64,000 nucleotides of DNA from Pseudoips prasinana (lineage: Eukaryota; Arthropoda; Insecta; Lepidoptera; Nolidae): NCBI GenBank assembly GCA_951640165.1, contig OX621265.1:14831001-14895000 (forward strand), written 5' to 3'. The position numbers and the translations under genes were made by a program. The notes beneath the pieces were generated by a model that saw nothing but the letters and a program-made list of their open reading frames with translations, was not told the DNA's origin and made no database searches. Shown in pieces: positions 50,561-60,190 of the stretch. Within the stretch, counting starts at the first letter, position 1. Every line of letters starts with the position of its first letter.

Positions 50561-51489
50561 AGTGAATGCACAATTTTACAAAAGTTACTAGTACTGTCTC
50601 CCAAACTAGGCTATTATAGCCTGTATTCCGAGAAACAGTGCTCATTAAATATTTTTGTCCCTGCCCGTCTGCCCCTCGTTATACTTTGGGTTAAAAGTTC
50701 TGTTAAAAATTAGTGCTGAAAATAACCTTGTAGAAGGTCTACCTTTCCTAAAATTATAATTGCGTACGTAAACGTCGAAATGGGGAGCCACGCGGCTACC
50801 TACTTTGTAGATGTAATAGACCACGCCCCTTCTCCCACAGCGCTGGACGCAAAGACCTATTAAACCATCTCTTTGGCTGGACGCGACGCTATCCGATATA
50901 CTTCCTATATCGCCACGCAACGGCCGGGGCGACGCGCACCGCACGTTTTTATTGAATGCTAATATCTTTGAAGATATTTGTTAAAACTGTATAGAATAAA
51001 GGGCATACATATTCTACATTAAATTTCCGTTCTAACAAACATATTTATCAAGATATAGGACATAGGTGAATACCATAGGGGCTAAATAAGCTTCACTAAA
51101 ATTAATTATTCTTAATCCACAATTTTAAACGTAAAAGCTGTTATTGTGTGCTATCGCGAATTTTTTTACAGATTTTGAAACATTCTTTAATATTGTACTT
51201 AGTACATTGTTTTGTTCTAAGCATCTATGAATTACATTATTCAAGTACAAGGAAAGATGTGTAATTAATTTTAGAATTTTTCATTGCGTGTACAATAACT
51301 AGCTTACTATTGGGGAAATAATTCGAAAATCGGTTCAGTAGATCCAGAGATTACCTTACAACGTCACAAACTCACAAACGTTACCTCTATAATATTAAAA
51401 TAGAAAACAGTGGTGGACGTGGAATTAATGGTAATTTACATTTACATAATAATATGTGTATTGATTTTATTATACTTTTATTCTTGTTT
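50561..51489. other. Intergenic DNA, unassigned
   Basis: The 50640-50945 part is GC-richer (ACTTCCTATATCGCCACGCA) with a 99-codon minus-strand ORF of no recognised family. The rest is AT-rich, with a Helitron-like snippet near 51370. Confidence 0.4.
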
Positions 51490-52032
51490 TATACAACGTG
51501 TAACAGAAAGTGTGAACGTAATTTAAGGGGGTTATAGGGTATCAGGACGGCTACCTACGGACGAAACTTCAAACAGAAATAATCATTTTTTATTCAACTA
51601 GTAATTTATTTTTCTATCGACAACCTAAATCAAGAAGTAAGATTACCGACATTATGAACAACACTAGCAAAACTCAGCTGGAATGGTAATGAACCTTACC
51701 GTGAACTCTTTTTTTTTTTTTAGTGTTTTATTTAGACTGTAAATAAAAAGTGTGGTTCTGTACAGCCACATAATTTATTACACGTCTTTATTTTAAGATT
51801 CAATCAAATGTTTAACGGAATTTTTGCTCAGTAAATCAGAATCAGCTGTGCTGTGTTAGTACGGATGTTCGTTATATCGATAAAAATACTTGTCGATATA
51901 TTGAATGGTATATTATTTTACGATCAAGGTTAAAATTATGGTATTTCGGTATGAGATTTTGTGTATAGGTAGGCTTAAGGAGACCGTATATGCCCCTTAA
52001 GTTACGTTCACTCTTTCTGTTACACGTTGTAT
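51490..52032. mobile_element. Inverted-repeat DNA element, ~540 bp
   Basis: Starts TATACAACGTGTAACAGAAA and ends with the complement. The arms of about 40 bp extend to GTGAACGTAA and TTAAGGGG. No transposase, so MITE-like. Confidence 0.8.
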
Positions 52033-52132
52033 ATTATTAGTTAGGCTTAGGTTAATCTAGTAATAGATATAATTTGTTTAATTTAATTACTATATCACAA
52101 TTTTAGAGCCTATGTACATCACCTTTTATAAG

Positions 52133-52573
52133 CGCGCCGTGTCGACGCGATACAATCGCGCGGCACCGGCGCGTGTGTTAGCATCGCGTCGACGGCGCGC
52201 TTTTTATCCTACCGGAGCAGTATGTTGTAGTTTGTGTCGATACAAACGCGCGGCACCGGCGCGTCTGTATGTATAGCCACGCGCGTTAGCATCGCGTGTG
52301 TATCGATACAGACGCGCCGGTGCCGCGCGTTTGTATCGCGTAAGGATCGCGTCGACGGCGCGCTTTTATCCTACCGGAGAAGTATGTTGTCGTTTGTGTC
52401 GATACAAACGCGCGGCACCGGCGCGTCTGTATCTATAGCCACGCGCGTTAGCATCGCGTGTGTATCGATACAGACGCGCCGGTGCCACGCGTTTGTACCG
52501 CGTTAGCATCGCGTCGACCCCGCGCCGGCGCGCTTTTATCCTACCGGAGCAGTATGTTGTCGTTTGTGTCGAT
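52133..52573. repeat. GC-rich palindromic satellite, left block
   Basis: Tandem units of about 165 bp built from CGATACAAACGCGCGGCACC and its near complement GACGCGCCGGTGCCGCGCG, separated by GCACGCGTTAGCATCGCG-like and TTTATCCTACCGGAG sequence. About 2.5 units. The same satellite resumes at 58167. ORFs across it (Tyr/Arg-rich) reflect composition. Confidence 0.85.
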
Positions 52574-52831
52574 GTTACCGGAAATGTAGGAAACCAAGAA
52601 ATTGTATACAAATCCTAGGAAATGTGTACAATTCCGATACTATTTAGGAAAAGTATAAAATATTGTTTGATAAACTATTTAATGCATAGATATCCTAGGA
52701 AATGTATAAATTTCCTCGGAATTGTATATAATTCCAATCTCGTATTAGGAAATGTATAAAGTAAATGCTTTCTGTAATAAAACACGTTGTTAATAATATA
52801 TTTTATTATAGCACTTATTGAGACAATCAGG

Positions 52832-52883
52832 TTATTATTATTTTACGGTATGACTGTTAAGTCATACCGTAAAATAATAATAA
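52832..52883. repeat. Perfect 24-bp hairpin
   Basis: TTATTATTATTTTACGGTAT plus GACT, loop GTTA, then the exact complement. Confidence 0.9.
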
Positions 52884-53083
52884 TATGTTCATATTATCTT
52901 ACTAATTAAAACTTCTAAAATTAACTATCTATTAACTTTTAACGTATCACAAAATCAACTTATATTTATTCTTATAGTATCAAATTTTCATTTGGCAAGT
53001 AATCAGTCTGATAATTAAGTAATTATAAATGTCACAGTATAAAAATAAATCTTTATATTATAATACTTTGTCAGTTCATATAG

Positions 53084-53250
53084 CTATTTATTTTTGCAGG
53101 GTAAGCTCAAATGGCATTTGGAAGTACATAATATTTTATTTTTAAAACACAGACTTCTTGCAAAGGCACTTCTTAAATCCCTGGCCGGTTCCAGTGCATT
53201 GCAAGTTGGCAAGTAACCGTAGTGCAATCTCGGTACTCGGTACATCACCC
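53084..53250 (-). pseudogene. Cys-rich C-terminus of the integrase protein
   Basis: The minus strand reads CTGTGQGFKKCLCKK in one frame and KNKILCTSKCHLSLPCKNK plus stop in another. The spaced cysteines and the LC(N/T)S(R/K)CH pattern resemble the C-terminal tail of KRBA2-like transposon integrases. A frameshift splits it. The second frame is open straight through from the minisatellite. Confidence 0.5.
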
Positions 53251-53261
53251 CCAAAAAGCGA

Positions 53262-54228
53262 GTTTTTTGGGGGCCACCCCCCAAAAATCTGGGTTGCGCC
53301 CAAAAAGCTGGGTGGCCCCTAAAAATCTGGGTTGCCCCCAAAAATCTGGGTTGCCCCCAAAACGCTGGGTGGACCCCAAAAATCTGGGTGGCCCCCAAAA
53401 AACTGGGTTGCCCCCAAAAATCTGGGAAGCCCACAAAAAGCTGGGTGGCCCCTATAAATCTGGGTGGCCCCCAAAAATCTGAGTGTTCCGCAAAAATATG
53501 GGTGGCCCCCAAAAAGCTGGGTTACCCCCAAAAATCTGGGTGGCCCCCAATAATCTGGGTGGCCCCCAAAAATCTGGGTTGCCCCCAAAAATCTGGGTGG
53601 CCCCCAAAAATCTGGGTAGCCCCCAAAGATCTGGGTGGCCCCCAAAAATCTGGGTAGCCCCCAAAAATCTGGGTGGCCCCCAAAAATCTGGGTTGCCCCC
53701 AAAAATCTGAGTGGTCCGCAAAAATATGGGTGGCCCCAAAAAAGCTGGGTTACCCCCAAAAGTCTGGGTTGCCCCCAAAAATCTGGGTGGCCCCCAAAAA
53801 TCTGGGTGGCCCCCAAAAATCTGGGTTGCCCCCAAAAATCTGGGTGGCCCCCAAAAATCTGGGTTACCCCCAAAAATCTCGGTTGCCCCCAAAAATCTGG
53901 GTGGCCCCCAAAAATCTGGGTTGCCCCCAAAAATCTAGGTGGCCCCCAAAAATCTGGGTAGCCCCCAAAGATCTGGGTTGCCCCCGAAAATCTGGGTAGC
54001 CCCCAAAAATCTGGGTGGCCCCCAAACATCTGGGTGGCCCCCAACAATCTGGGTGGCTCCTAAAAATCTGGGTGGCCCCCAATAATCTGGATGGCCCCCA
54101 AAAATCTGGGTGGCCCCCAAAAATCTGGGTAGCCCCCAAAAATCTGGGTGGTCCTCAAAAATCTGGGTGGCCCCCAAAAAGCTGGGTGGCCCCCAAAAAT
54201 CTGGGTGGCCCCCAAAAGGCTGGGTAAG
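53262..54228. repeat. 19-bp minisatellite, about 50 units, open in nearly all frames
   Basis: Unit CTGGGTGGCCCCCAAAAAT with point variants (GGTTGCC, GGTAGCC, AAAAGCTG). Because 19 is one more than a multiple of three, each frame cycles through the same 19-residue peptide: KIWVAPKNLGGPQKSGWPP on plus and GATQIFGGHPDFWGPPRFL on minus. Six-frame ORFs of up to 242 codons follow from this. It lies between the integrase core and its Cys-rich tail, so it probably expanded within that gene. Confidence 0.9.
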
Positions 54229-54630
54229 GTCCTGTATGATTTTCTCCAAATCTTCAGTTTCAACATTTTGCGTGAAATCATTGGGTAACTGTAAACCAAC
54301 TTTTACTTTACACCCAAAAAGAGCCTCATACGAAGATTGCTTGATACCAGCATGAAAAGCTCTGGTTTTCATCAGTTGGACAAATCTCAAACCCTCACTC
54401 CAATGTGAATTATCATTATCTTGCATCCACGTGGTTATCATATTTTCATTATCCTGATTTGCTCTTTCCACACTCCCCTGACTTTGCGAATGCCTGGGTC
54501 CCGGGTGGGGAATGAATAATTTTTAAAATAGGCCAATATGTTATTAAATTGTCAATAATTCGGTTTGAAAATTCTTTGCCGTTGTCATACTGAAGTATTG
54601 CAGGAACAGCAAGTAGAGTAACTATGTTTT
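54215..54630 (-). pseudogene. DDE integrase core fragment (KRBA2/Ginger-like)
   Basis: The minus strand reads LQYDNGKEFSNRIIDNLI (second catalytic Asp) and, after a small frame change, SQGSVERANQDNENMITTWM (catalytic Glu), then HWSEGLRFVQLMKTRAFHAG and SYEALFGCKVKVGL. This spacing is that of Ty3-type integrases as found in Ginger/KRBA2 transposons. The N-terminal zinc finger and first Asp are missing: the gag-only LINE ends at 54629. The open frame runs into the minisatellite. Confidence 0.7.
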
Positions 54631-54639
54631 TTTTTTACC

Positions 54640-54975
54640 GGGACTAGTCCCTACCTCTTACCCACCACTGCAACTCCTGTAAGGCCGGATCAACAGTGGC
54701 ACACAATGAAATGACACCGAGCGGTGAGGCTCAGGCATGTCCCGGGGAATCGCTTTAACTGTCTTGGATCCCGCAACGAATTTAATCAGAAAGAAATAAA
54801 AGGAGGAGTTAGAAAATGAACTGTTCCACTACCCTCCAGAGCAAAACGGGAGACAGAATGATGTAAAGAGGCTATAGCCTCATAAAACGAGAGTATTGCA
54901 ACTAGAGAAGCCAGCTGCAAAAGCTATGTGCTATTGCACCGAGGATCGATTGAAGGGCTCGCTGAGGCATCTCGC
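54640..54975 (-). repeat. Repeat family C, copy 3 (3' part of the gag-only LINE)
   Basis: Complement of 50240-50560: CCTTACAGGAGTTGCAGTGG on the minus strand. It may be the LINE's own 3' UTR, or a separate insertion sharing the tail. Confidence 0.65.
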
Positions 54976-55344
54976 ACCCTCTCACGAGGGCGGAGGACTC
55001 CGTTCCGGGGCATCGCCCACTTTCCGGAAGTATCAAATCGCGTCCCGTTGACAAACGGGACGGTCGTTGTGTGTGATCCCTGGGAGTATGGATCTTGTTA
55101 GTTTATATCCCCCCCGACACCGAGGGGGCTGGTCATAGCTTGATTGCCGTGTCCTCTGTTGTGAGCTTCTTTGGCAGCCCCTTTCCGTGTTTCTTCTTGC
55201 CGTCGGGCGGTCAAGCCACACCGGGTGAGACACCTATGGTGAGGCCCAGCGAGGCTGACCAGCGACCGACAGCGTTGACACAGGAGAGGGGTGCTAATCC
55301 TACTACCCCTGATCTATGGGGGTAGTTTTGGGGTAGGGTGTCGG

Positions 55345-57711
55345 CTATGACCGGAGTCCCAGGGGGTCCACAGTCACGTTGTTGGTAGTGGGCGATGCCG
55401 CGGTGCTTGCTCCGCCCATCTGGGAGGCTACCAGATGGACAAGTCCTCCCATGATGATCGGGAGGGGGTTTTGTCCAGCCTGGATCGCTGTATTCGCGTC
55501 GTTTAGGAGCTGCATTCCGAAGCGGATGAGCTCCGCTATGTTGGACGGGGCCCATGGCGCGGGTGCGGCTCTGCTTTGCTCCGCCTGTTGCGGGGGAGGA
55601 GATGCGTTTGTTATCACTGGTCCGGCTATCGGTGGTGTGGCGGCGGGCTGTTGTGCGTCGCTGCTTGGTATCGTAGGGACGGGAGCGGAGTTTGTGTCTC
55701 GCTTCCGTTCACGCTTCTTTTTCTTTTTGTTTTTGCGGGGCTTTGGATGGCTCCCGCGGCTTCTAGGGTCGTTTGCGGTCGCCATTAGCGACCCCGACGG
55801 GGCTTCTCCCTGTGGGATGGGTGGTTTAGTCTTCTCCGTTATTGGTCGGGACTTGTCGCTAACGGCGACCGTGCCCGCCCTCTTATTACGGAGCTCGATT
55901 TTGTATACTCGGCATCTTGGGCTGTTAGCCGGGTGAGCTTCGCCGCAGTTGGCGCAGCGGGCCGGCTGATCCCTCGGGACCGGGCACTCCTTTGCAGTGT
56001 GTGCACCTCCGCAGCGCACACAGGCTTGCGGGCGGTGGCACTGGTGGGAGGAGTGCCGGAACTTCTGGCAGCGGTGGCACTGGGCTGGGCCTTTCTTTCC
56101 GCGCCATGTTTCGATCACGACACCGGGCATGCCCATAAACTCGTTTATGAGGTAGATTCGCGGTGTCGTGTCTGGAGTCCTCTTGATTAAGGCGTAGTAT
56201 ATGCACCCGGGTCTGCCTTGCCGGGCGCGGATGGGTCGTACGAACTCAGGTTCGATGTCGAGTTCGCGTAGCGCCTCCTCGATCTCCTCGACCGGGGTGT
56301 GAACCGGTAGCCCCCTGATGGCTACTTTAAGGTTTCTCTCTTTCGGGAGGGAGTAGGAATGCCAGGACAGGCCTTCCTCCTTCTCCAGTTTGCAGAGGTA
56401 TCTTTGCACTATCCTGTATTCCTCTCCCTCTTCCGGGGTAAATCGTATCCCTTGCTGGTAGGGGCGCACGTGGGGGGTGAAACCCAGTTGGTCTTTGAGC
56501 GCCCTTATGTGGGTTGCCCAATTTGGGAACTTCTCGACGATTAGCGGGGGATACTTTTCCTTCTTTGTTTTTAGTCCAGCGGTGGGTAGCTGGGCCTTTG
56601 GCTTTTTGTTCTTGTCGGTGACGTGAACTGGTTCCCTGTCGGGTTGGGTTGGCTTCCTTGCTGCGGCCGCAGCATAGGAGGTTGAGGGTGTCGGTGGGGG
56701 TGGGGCAACTCGCGGCCGTTTGGCAGGGTCGTCCTCATCCTCTGAGCTTCGTTCTCTCTTGTCCCCGCTTGTGGGGGGGTCTAGCTCCATCTCAATTATT
56801 TCGGCGAATGCCTCGGCTAGCGCCTCTGCTTCGTCGAACTCAGAGTCGGAGTCTGGGTAGTCCTCTTCCAGCCCACACAGCTGCGAGTCCGGCAGGGATT
56901 CGGCGGATGCCGATATCCTGTCGGAATGCGGAGTGTTGAGGGGGGTAGACGGACGGGAATCCATCGGTGGGAGGGCTGAGGGGGTGAAGCGATGTTCTTC
57001 CCCCCCCTCCTGGATGTCTGTAGTTTCGTAGAGTTCGGCGACGTCGATGCCGCGTGCGGTGTCGATCGGACGCTGATCCGCGGGGGTAGGCGTCCTTGAG
57101 GGTACGTCTATGTTTTTCTTTCCCTTTTGGAGGGTATCTTGGGTTTTGGCCTTGTCCGTTGGCGTCTGTTCTGGGACGCGCGGGCGGATAGGCGGCGGCT
57201 GGGTGGCCACGAATGGTCGGGCTGCTGACGCGTGCGTGCCTAACGGTACAACGGCGCGAGTAGCTGACGCTCGGGGCGTGGGCGGCGTCGGTGCAGGTTG
57301 ATGGCGGGCGGTGCCGCTTCTTCCCTTACTGCGTGAGGTGGCGGTGTCGCGGGGGGCAATGGTTATCGCTTCCCGGGTAGGCGCGGTACGGGCGGCACTC
57401 GACTCCGGTCGGACCAGAGGAGGCGCGCGTGACGAGGATCGGGCGGCACTCGACTCTGGGCTAACCAGAGGAGGCGCGCGCGTGGTGGCACTCGACCCAG
57501 ACGGCTGGGGAGCGGTTACGGGCGCGGACGGTTTCCACCCTCTCGCGGAAGGGGGGATACGCGGGTCGCGCGGTGGGGAACGGACGAACGTGCGCGTTCC
57601 GGTTCCCGGCGGTGAGGGCCCAGGCTTCGCCGTCGCTCTGGGTTCTCTGGAGGTGTTGGCGTCGCTCGTCCGACCCTGTGCGGGGCCTGGCGAGTTCCCG
57701 TTTTTCTTCAT
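55345..57711 (-). CDS. Gag-like ORF1 of the gag-only LINE, 788 codons
   Basis: Intact from ATG at 57709-57711 to stop at 55345-55347. Residues 1-~240 are Pro/Ala/Ser/Arg-rich and disordered. An acidic patch (~285-330, EEDYPDSDSEFDEAEALAEA) and a nuclear-signal-like DPAKRPRV follow. A PRE_C2HC-like domain (~395-510) contains LKVAIRGLPVHTPVEEIEEA. Zinc knuckles follow (~525-585): CHRCQKFRHSSHQCH, CVRCGGAHTAKEC, CANCGEAHPANSPRC. Near residue 650 is a Lys/Arg run (PRKNKKKKKRERKRD), and there is a C-terminal helix-rich region. Typical Jockey-group Gag, longer than usual. High GC compared with the neighbourhood suggests recent arrival. Confidence 0.85.
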   Translation of the reverse strand: MKKNGNSPGPAQGRTSDANTSREPRATAKPGPSPPGTGTRTFVRSPPRDPRIPPSARGWKPSAPVTAPQPSGSSATTRAPPLVSPESSAARSSSRAPPLVRPESSAARTAPTREAITIAPRDTATSRSKGRSGTARHQPAPTPPTPRASATRAVVPLGTHASAARPFVATQPPPIRPRVPEQTPTDKAKTQDTLQKGKKNIDVPSRTPTPADQRPIDTARGIDVAELYETTDIQEGGEEHRFTPSALPPMDSRPSTPLNTPHSDRISASAESLPDSQLCGLEEDYPDSDSEFDEAEALAEAFAEIIEMELDPPTSGDKRERSSEDEDDPAKRPRVAPPPPTPSTSYAAAAARKPTQPDREPVHVTDKNKKPKAQLPTAGLKTKKEKYPPLIVEKFPNWATHIRALKDQLGFTPHVRPYQQGIRFTPEEGEEYRIVQRYLCKLEKEEGLSWHSYSLPKERNLKVAIRGLPVHTPVEEIEEALRELDIEPEFVRPIRARQGRPGCIYYALIKRTPDTTPRIYLINEFMGMPGVVIETWRGKKGPAQCHRCQKFRHSSHQCHRPQACVRCGGAHTAKECPVPRDQPARCANCGEAHPANSPRCRVYKIELRNKRAGTVAVSDKSRPITEKTKPPIPQGEAPSGSLMATANDPRSRGSHPKPRKNKKKKKRERKRDTNSAPVPTIPSSDAQQPAATPPIAGPVITNASPPPQQAEQSRAAPAPWAPSNIAELIRFGMQLLNDANTAIQAGQNPLPIIMGGLVHLVASQMGGASTAASPTTNNVTVDPLGLRS

Positions 57712-58166
57712 AATATGAGGAAATCTTGAGGGTAGTTGGAGAAAAAGTTTTCTTCAGCAGGAATCTTCATGGGGAGTAGCTTCCCTCGCGGCCCTACGAC
57801 CCAGAGGTCGGGGTGCAGGGTCGCGCAAAGCGCGAGGTGGTGGGCCCGAGCGAGATCTCTTGCGGTTGGCGAGCTTCCGGTAGAGAGATATGCGCGTGCG
57901 CATGGAGCTACCGACTGTCCACGATTGAAGGGTCCTAAGTGAGCTGTTATATATACCCTCCCCTCGTCCCGCTGTCCCAGCGTACCCACCCATATCTTAA
58001 ATGTTTTACATTTCCGATTGCTATTTAGGAAATGAATAAATTTCCTAGGAAATGTGTAATGTGTAAGTATAAATAATTAATTTCACACATTTCCATGCGA
58101 TTTTAGGAATTACATACATTTCCTAGGAATTGTATACAATGACGGATTACATACATTACCGTTAAC

Positions 58167-58432
58167 ATCGATACAAGCGCGCGGCACCGGCGCGTCTGTA
58201 TCTACACGCCACGCGCGTTAGCATCGCGTGTGTATCGATACAGACGCGCCGGTGCCGCACGTTTGTATCGCGTTAGGATCGCGTCGACGGCGCGCTTTTA
58301 TCCTACCGGAGCAGTATGTTGTCGTTTGTGTCGATACAAACGCGCGGCACCGGCTCATCTGTATCGATACACGCGCGCGTTAGCATCGCGTCTCTATAAG
58401 AAAAAACGAGCGTCAACGGCGCGCTTAAAAAA
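58167..58432. repeat. GC-rich palindromic satellite, right block
   Basis: Continues the satellite of 52133-52573 in the same orientation: CGATACAGACGCGCCGGTGC, TTTATCCTACCGGAGCAGTA. It decays after about 58390. Confidence 0.85.
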
Positions 58433-58567
58433 CATGGTGTACATAGGGCCTTACTGTCTTTATAAATAGATATAATTTGTAAATGTAGTATAAATTCCGT
58501 TTTTATTTTTTTTTGTACCTAATTTACCTCATATAAGTGAATTGAATGTGGTGATTATTGTCTAATA

Positions 58568-58815
58568 AATAATGTCCTCTTAGCCGAATTTCGGCCACGG
58601 CGGCCAGTCTCAATAGAGAATAGCCATCTGCGCGGGACATATTATAGTGCTCAAGTGTGTGCGTAAACACAGGAGCACTTTCTATTCCATCACTCTCATG
58701 ATCCGATGGGACGCCTAGCGACACGACCGGAGAGAGGTCAGGTGCAGGAGCGACGGCTTTACGTGCTCTCCGAGGCACGGAGGTATGATACCGCCAACTC
58801 CCAGACTTCGGGCTG
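58568..58815 (+). repeat. Repeat family B, copy 3
   Basis: AATGTCCTCTTAGCCGAATT to CGCCAACTCCCAGACTTCGG. Same orientation as 2930-3215. Confidence 0.7.
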
Positions 58816-58844
58816 AAGCTGAGAAGTGTTTTTCTTTTTACAGA

Positions 58845-58940
58845 AAAGTCCCAAAATCACTTATGGCCCGACCCGGGATTTGAACCCAGGACCTCGTTCT
58901 CTGCAGGTGAACACGCTACCGCTAGACTAAAGAGGCAGAT
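58845..58940 (-). repeat. tRNA-like SINE head
   Basis: The complement reads TTAGTCTAGCGGTAGCGTGT and GTCCTGGGTTCAAATCCCGG with intact A- and B-box spacing. The 3' side continues into GTGATTTTGGGACTTTTCTG. Not called as a tRNA gene because a paired acceptor stem is lacking. Confidence 0.6.
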
Positions 58941-59034
58941 TATTATGTACGACGTTATAGTCATATGTATCAGTGACCATTGTAATACAATTTTCTATGT
59001 AAGTCGTTAATATTTATGATGTGGCTGAACTAAA

Positions 59035-59356
59035 TCTATATACATATAATAAAATCGTAGGAATGTCAAAACTGTACATTGAATATTTTTTTAAAAGGAT
59101 ACTTGGGGCGTGATCTACAGTCAATATCGAAGCCAAAAATATAGTTTTTGGAATTTTTGTCTGTGTGTCTGTTTGTCAGTATGTATGTCCGGGCTAAACT
59201 CAAAAAGTACTGCATGGATTCACTTCAAATTTTGCATGAATATTACTAAGAGGTCGGGTCAACATATGGGCTACATATTATCACGCTATCACCTACGGTG
59301 GAGGAGCTGTGATATTTATAAAGTTTAACGCGGGTAAAACCGCGAGGCACAGCTAG
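59035..59356 (+). mobile_element. Complete non-autonomous Helitron
   Basis: 322 bp starting TCTATATACATATAATAAAA after an A and ending in a GC hairpin (GCGGGTAAAACCGCGAGGCA) then CTAG before a T. This is the A|T insertion rule and 5'-TC...CTRR-3' pattern of Helitrons. No TIR. Partial relatives are at 31278, 35591 and 39855. Confidence 0.85.
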
Positions 59357-59439
59357 TAAATAAATAAAAATAACGAAGACACTTATATAGGGAAAAACTT
59401 ATATAGTTATGTCACCCCATCGCTTTTTAGAAACTGGCT

Positions 59440-59645
59440 GACAGAGAGCACCCTAGAGGACGGGCAGCAGCGTCTCTGTGTACTCTGACCATCATACTGC
59501 GATCGCCAACCCGTCTGCCAAGCGTGGCGATTACAGCGTATCCCTCCAAATTATGGACATAACCTTGTGGAAATCTTTGGAGGGGGGGGGGGGCAGGGTT
59601 AGTCCGGCAGTGGACGCCATTAGGCTGAAATGATGATGATCATGA
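59440..59645 (+). repeat. RTE-tail-bearing repeat
   Basis: ACCATCATACTGCGATCGCC and AACCCGTCTGCCAAGCGTGG, a G11 run near 59582, then GCAGTGGACGCCATTAGGCT and an ATGATGATGAT tail. Same arrangement as 1308-1518. Confidence 0.7.
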
Positions 59646-59649
59646 AAGA

Positions 59650-59728
59650 ATCATTCATCATGTCAGCCAAAGTACGTCAACGACAAAAGCCTCCCCAAAG
59701 AATGGGGGGATATGCCATAACCGTCATA
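59650..59728 (-). repeat. RTE-like 3'-end remnant, minus strand
   Basis: TCATGTCAGCCAAAGTACGT and AAAAGCCTCCCCAAAGAATG are the complement of the RTE-type end. It forms an inverted pair with the preceding copy. Confidence 0.6.
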
Positions 59729-59729
59729 A

Positions 59730-60190
59730 AATAAATAAATAAAAAAGGTTTTTATTCACGTAGACTTTAAAAAAGCGCTTATAAATAGTCAGAACATGTT
59801 TGTAGTAATATAGTTGTATACATTAGATATTATTTCTAGTAACATAGATATTTAGGTACATCTTGTATGAAAATATTTATAAAATTTATTTTATTATAGC
59901 AATGATATTTAGCTAGCTCGTATCAAGTTATTGTCAAGAGATTATGTTTAATTATCTAGTTTAAGTCTAATATTTTTACTACATATTGTCAATGGTTCTG
60001 TCTATATTAAAGGTATTATTATTATGACGGACCTTGTGTTAATAACGACGGTCGCGCTTTAATGCTACCACCGGATCCAATGCGCCCCAACTGAGAAGAC
60101 CCAGCGAAACAAACTCAGTAGGTTCATCTACTACCGGTTTCAACACGACCCAGTTGAGACGGTCCGGCGAAACATACTCAAGCGGGCATA
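59730..60190 (+). repeat. Dispersed repeat family E, copy 2
   Basis: Almost identical to 14785-15250 from AAATAAATAAAAAAGGTTTT to AAACATACTCAAGCGGGCA. Confidence 0.8.

Larger units (their letters stand above)
54628..57990 (-). mobile_element. Gag-only LINE (no ORF2)
   Basis: The minus strand starts at about 57990 (GGGTGGGTACGCTGGGACAG), with a 280-bp GC-rich 5' UTR, one long gag ORF (57711-55345), then about 700 bp of 3' sequence ending in repeat C-like sequence (GGGACTAGTCCCGGT) and an A10 tail at 54628-54639. No endonuclease or reverse transcriptase follows. A gag-only retroposon that borrows polymerase from a full relative is the simplest reading. Internal deletion of ORF2 is the alternative. 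Confidence 0.65.
52574..58166. mobile_element. Composite integrase-type DNA transposon inserted in the satellite
   Basis: Ends are inverted: GTTACCGGAAATGTA on the left, and GTTAACGGTAATGTA as complement of the right end. Both terminal regions carry many copies of palindromic TTTCCTAGGAAATGTAT-like sequence (52600-52760, 57995-58160). Flanking GTCGAT (52568-52573) and ATCGAT (58167-58172) could be a 5-6-bp target duplication. Inside, on the minus strand, are an integrase fragment and a Cys-rich C-terminus, plus a minisatellite and an inserted gag-only LINE. An integrase with a 5-6-bp duplication recalls Ginger or Maverick elements. No capsid or polymerase B gene is seen. Confidence 0.6.

Noticed and set aside
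52234..52506. 90-codon Ser/Arg-rich ORF
   Set aside because: It lies wholly in the palindromic satellite, and its peptide repeats with the satellite unit.
53319..54047. 242-codon protein on the minus strand and several similar ORFs on both strands
   Set aside because: They are read-outs of the 19-bp minisatellite, which is open in nearly all frames. No independent coding evidence.
55379..57718. Several plus-strand ORFs of 60-185 codons
   Set aside because: They are antisense to the intact gag ORF and follow from its GC-rich third positions.
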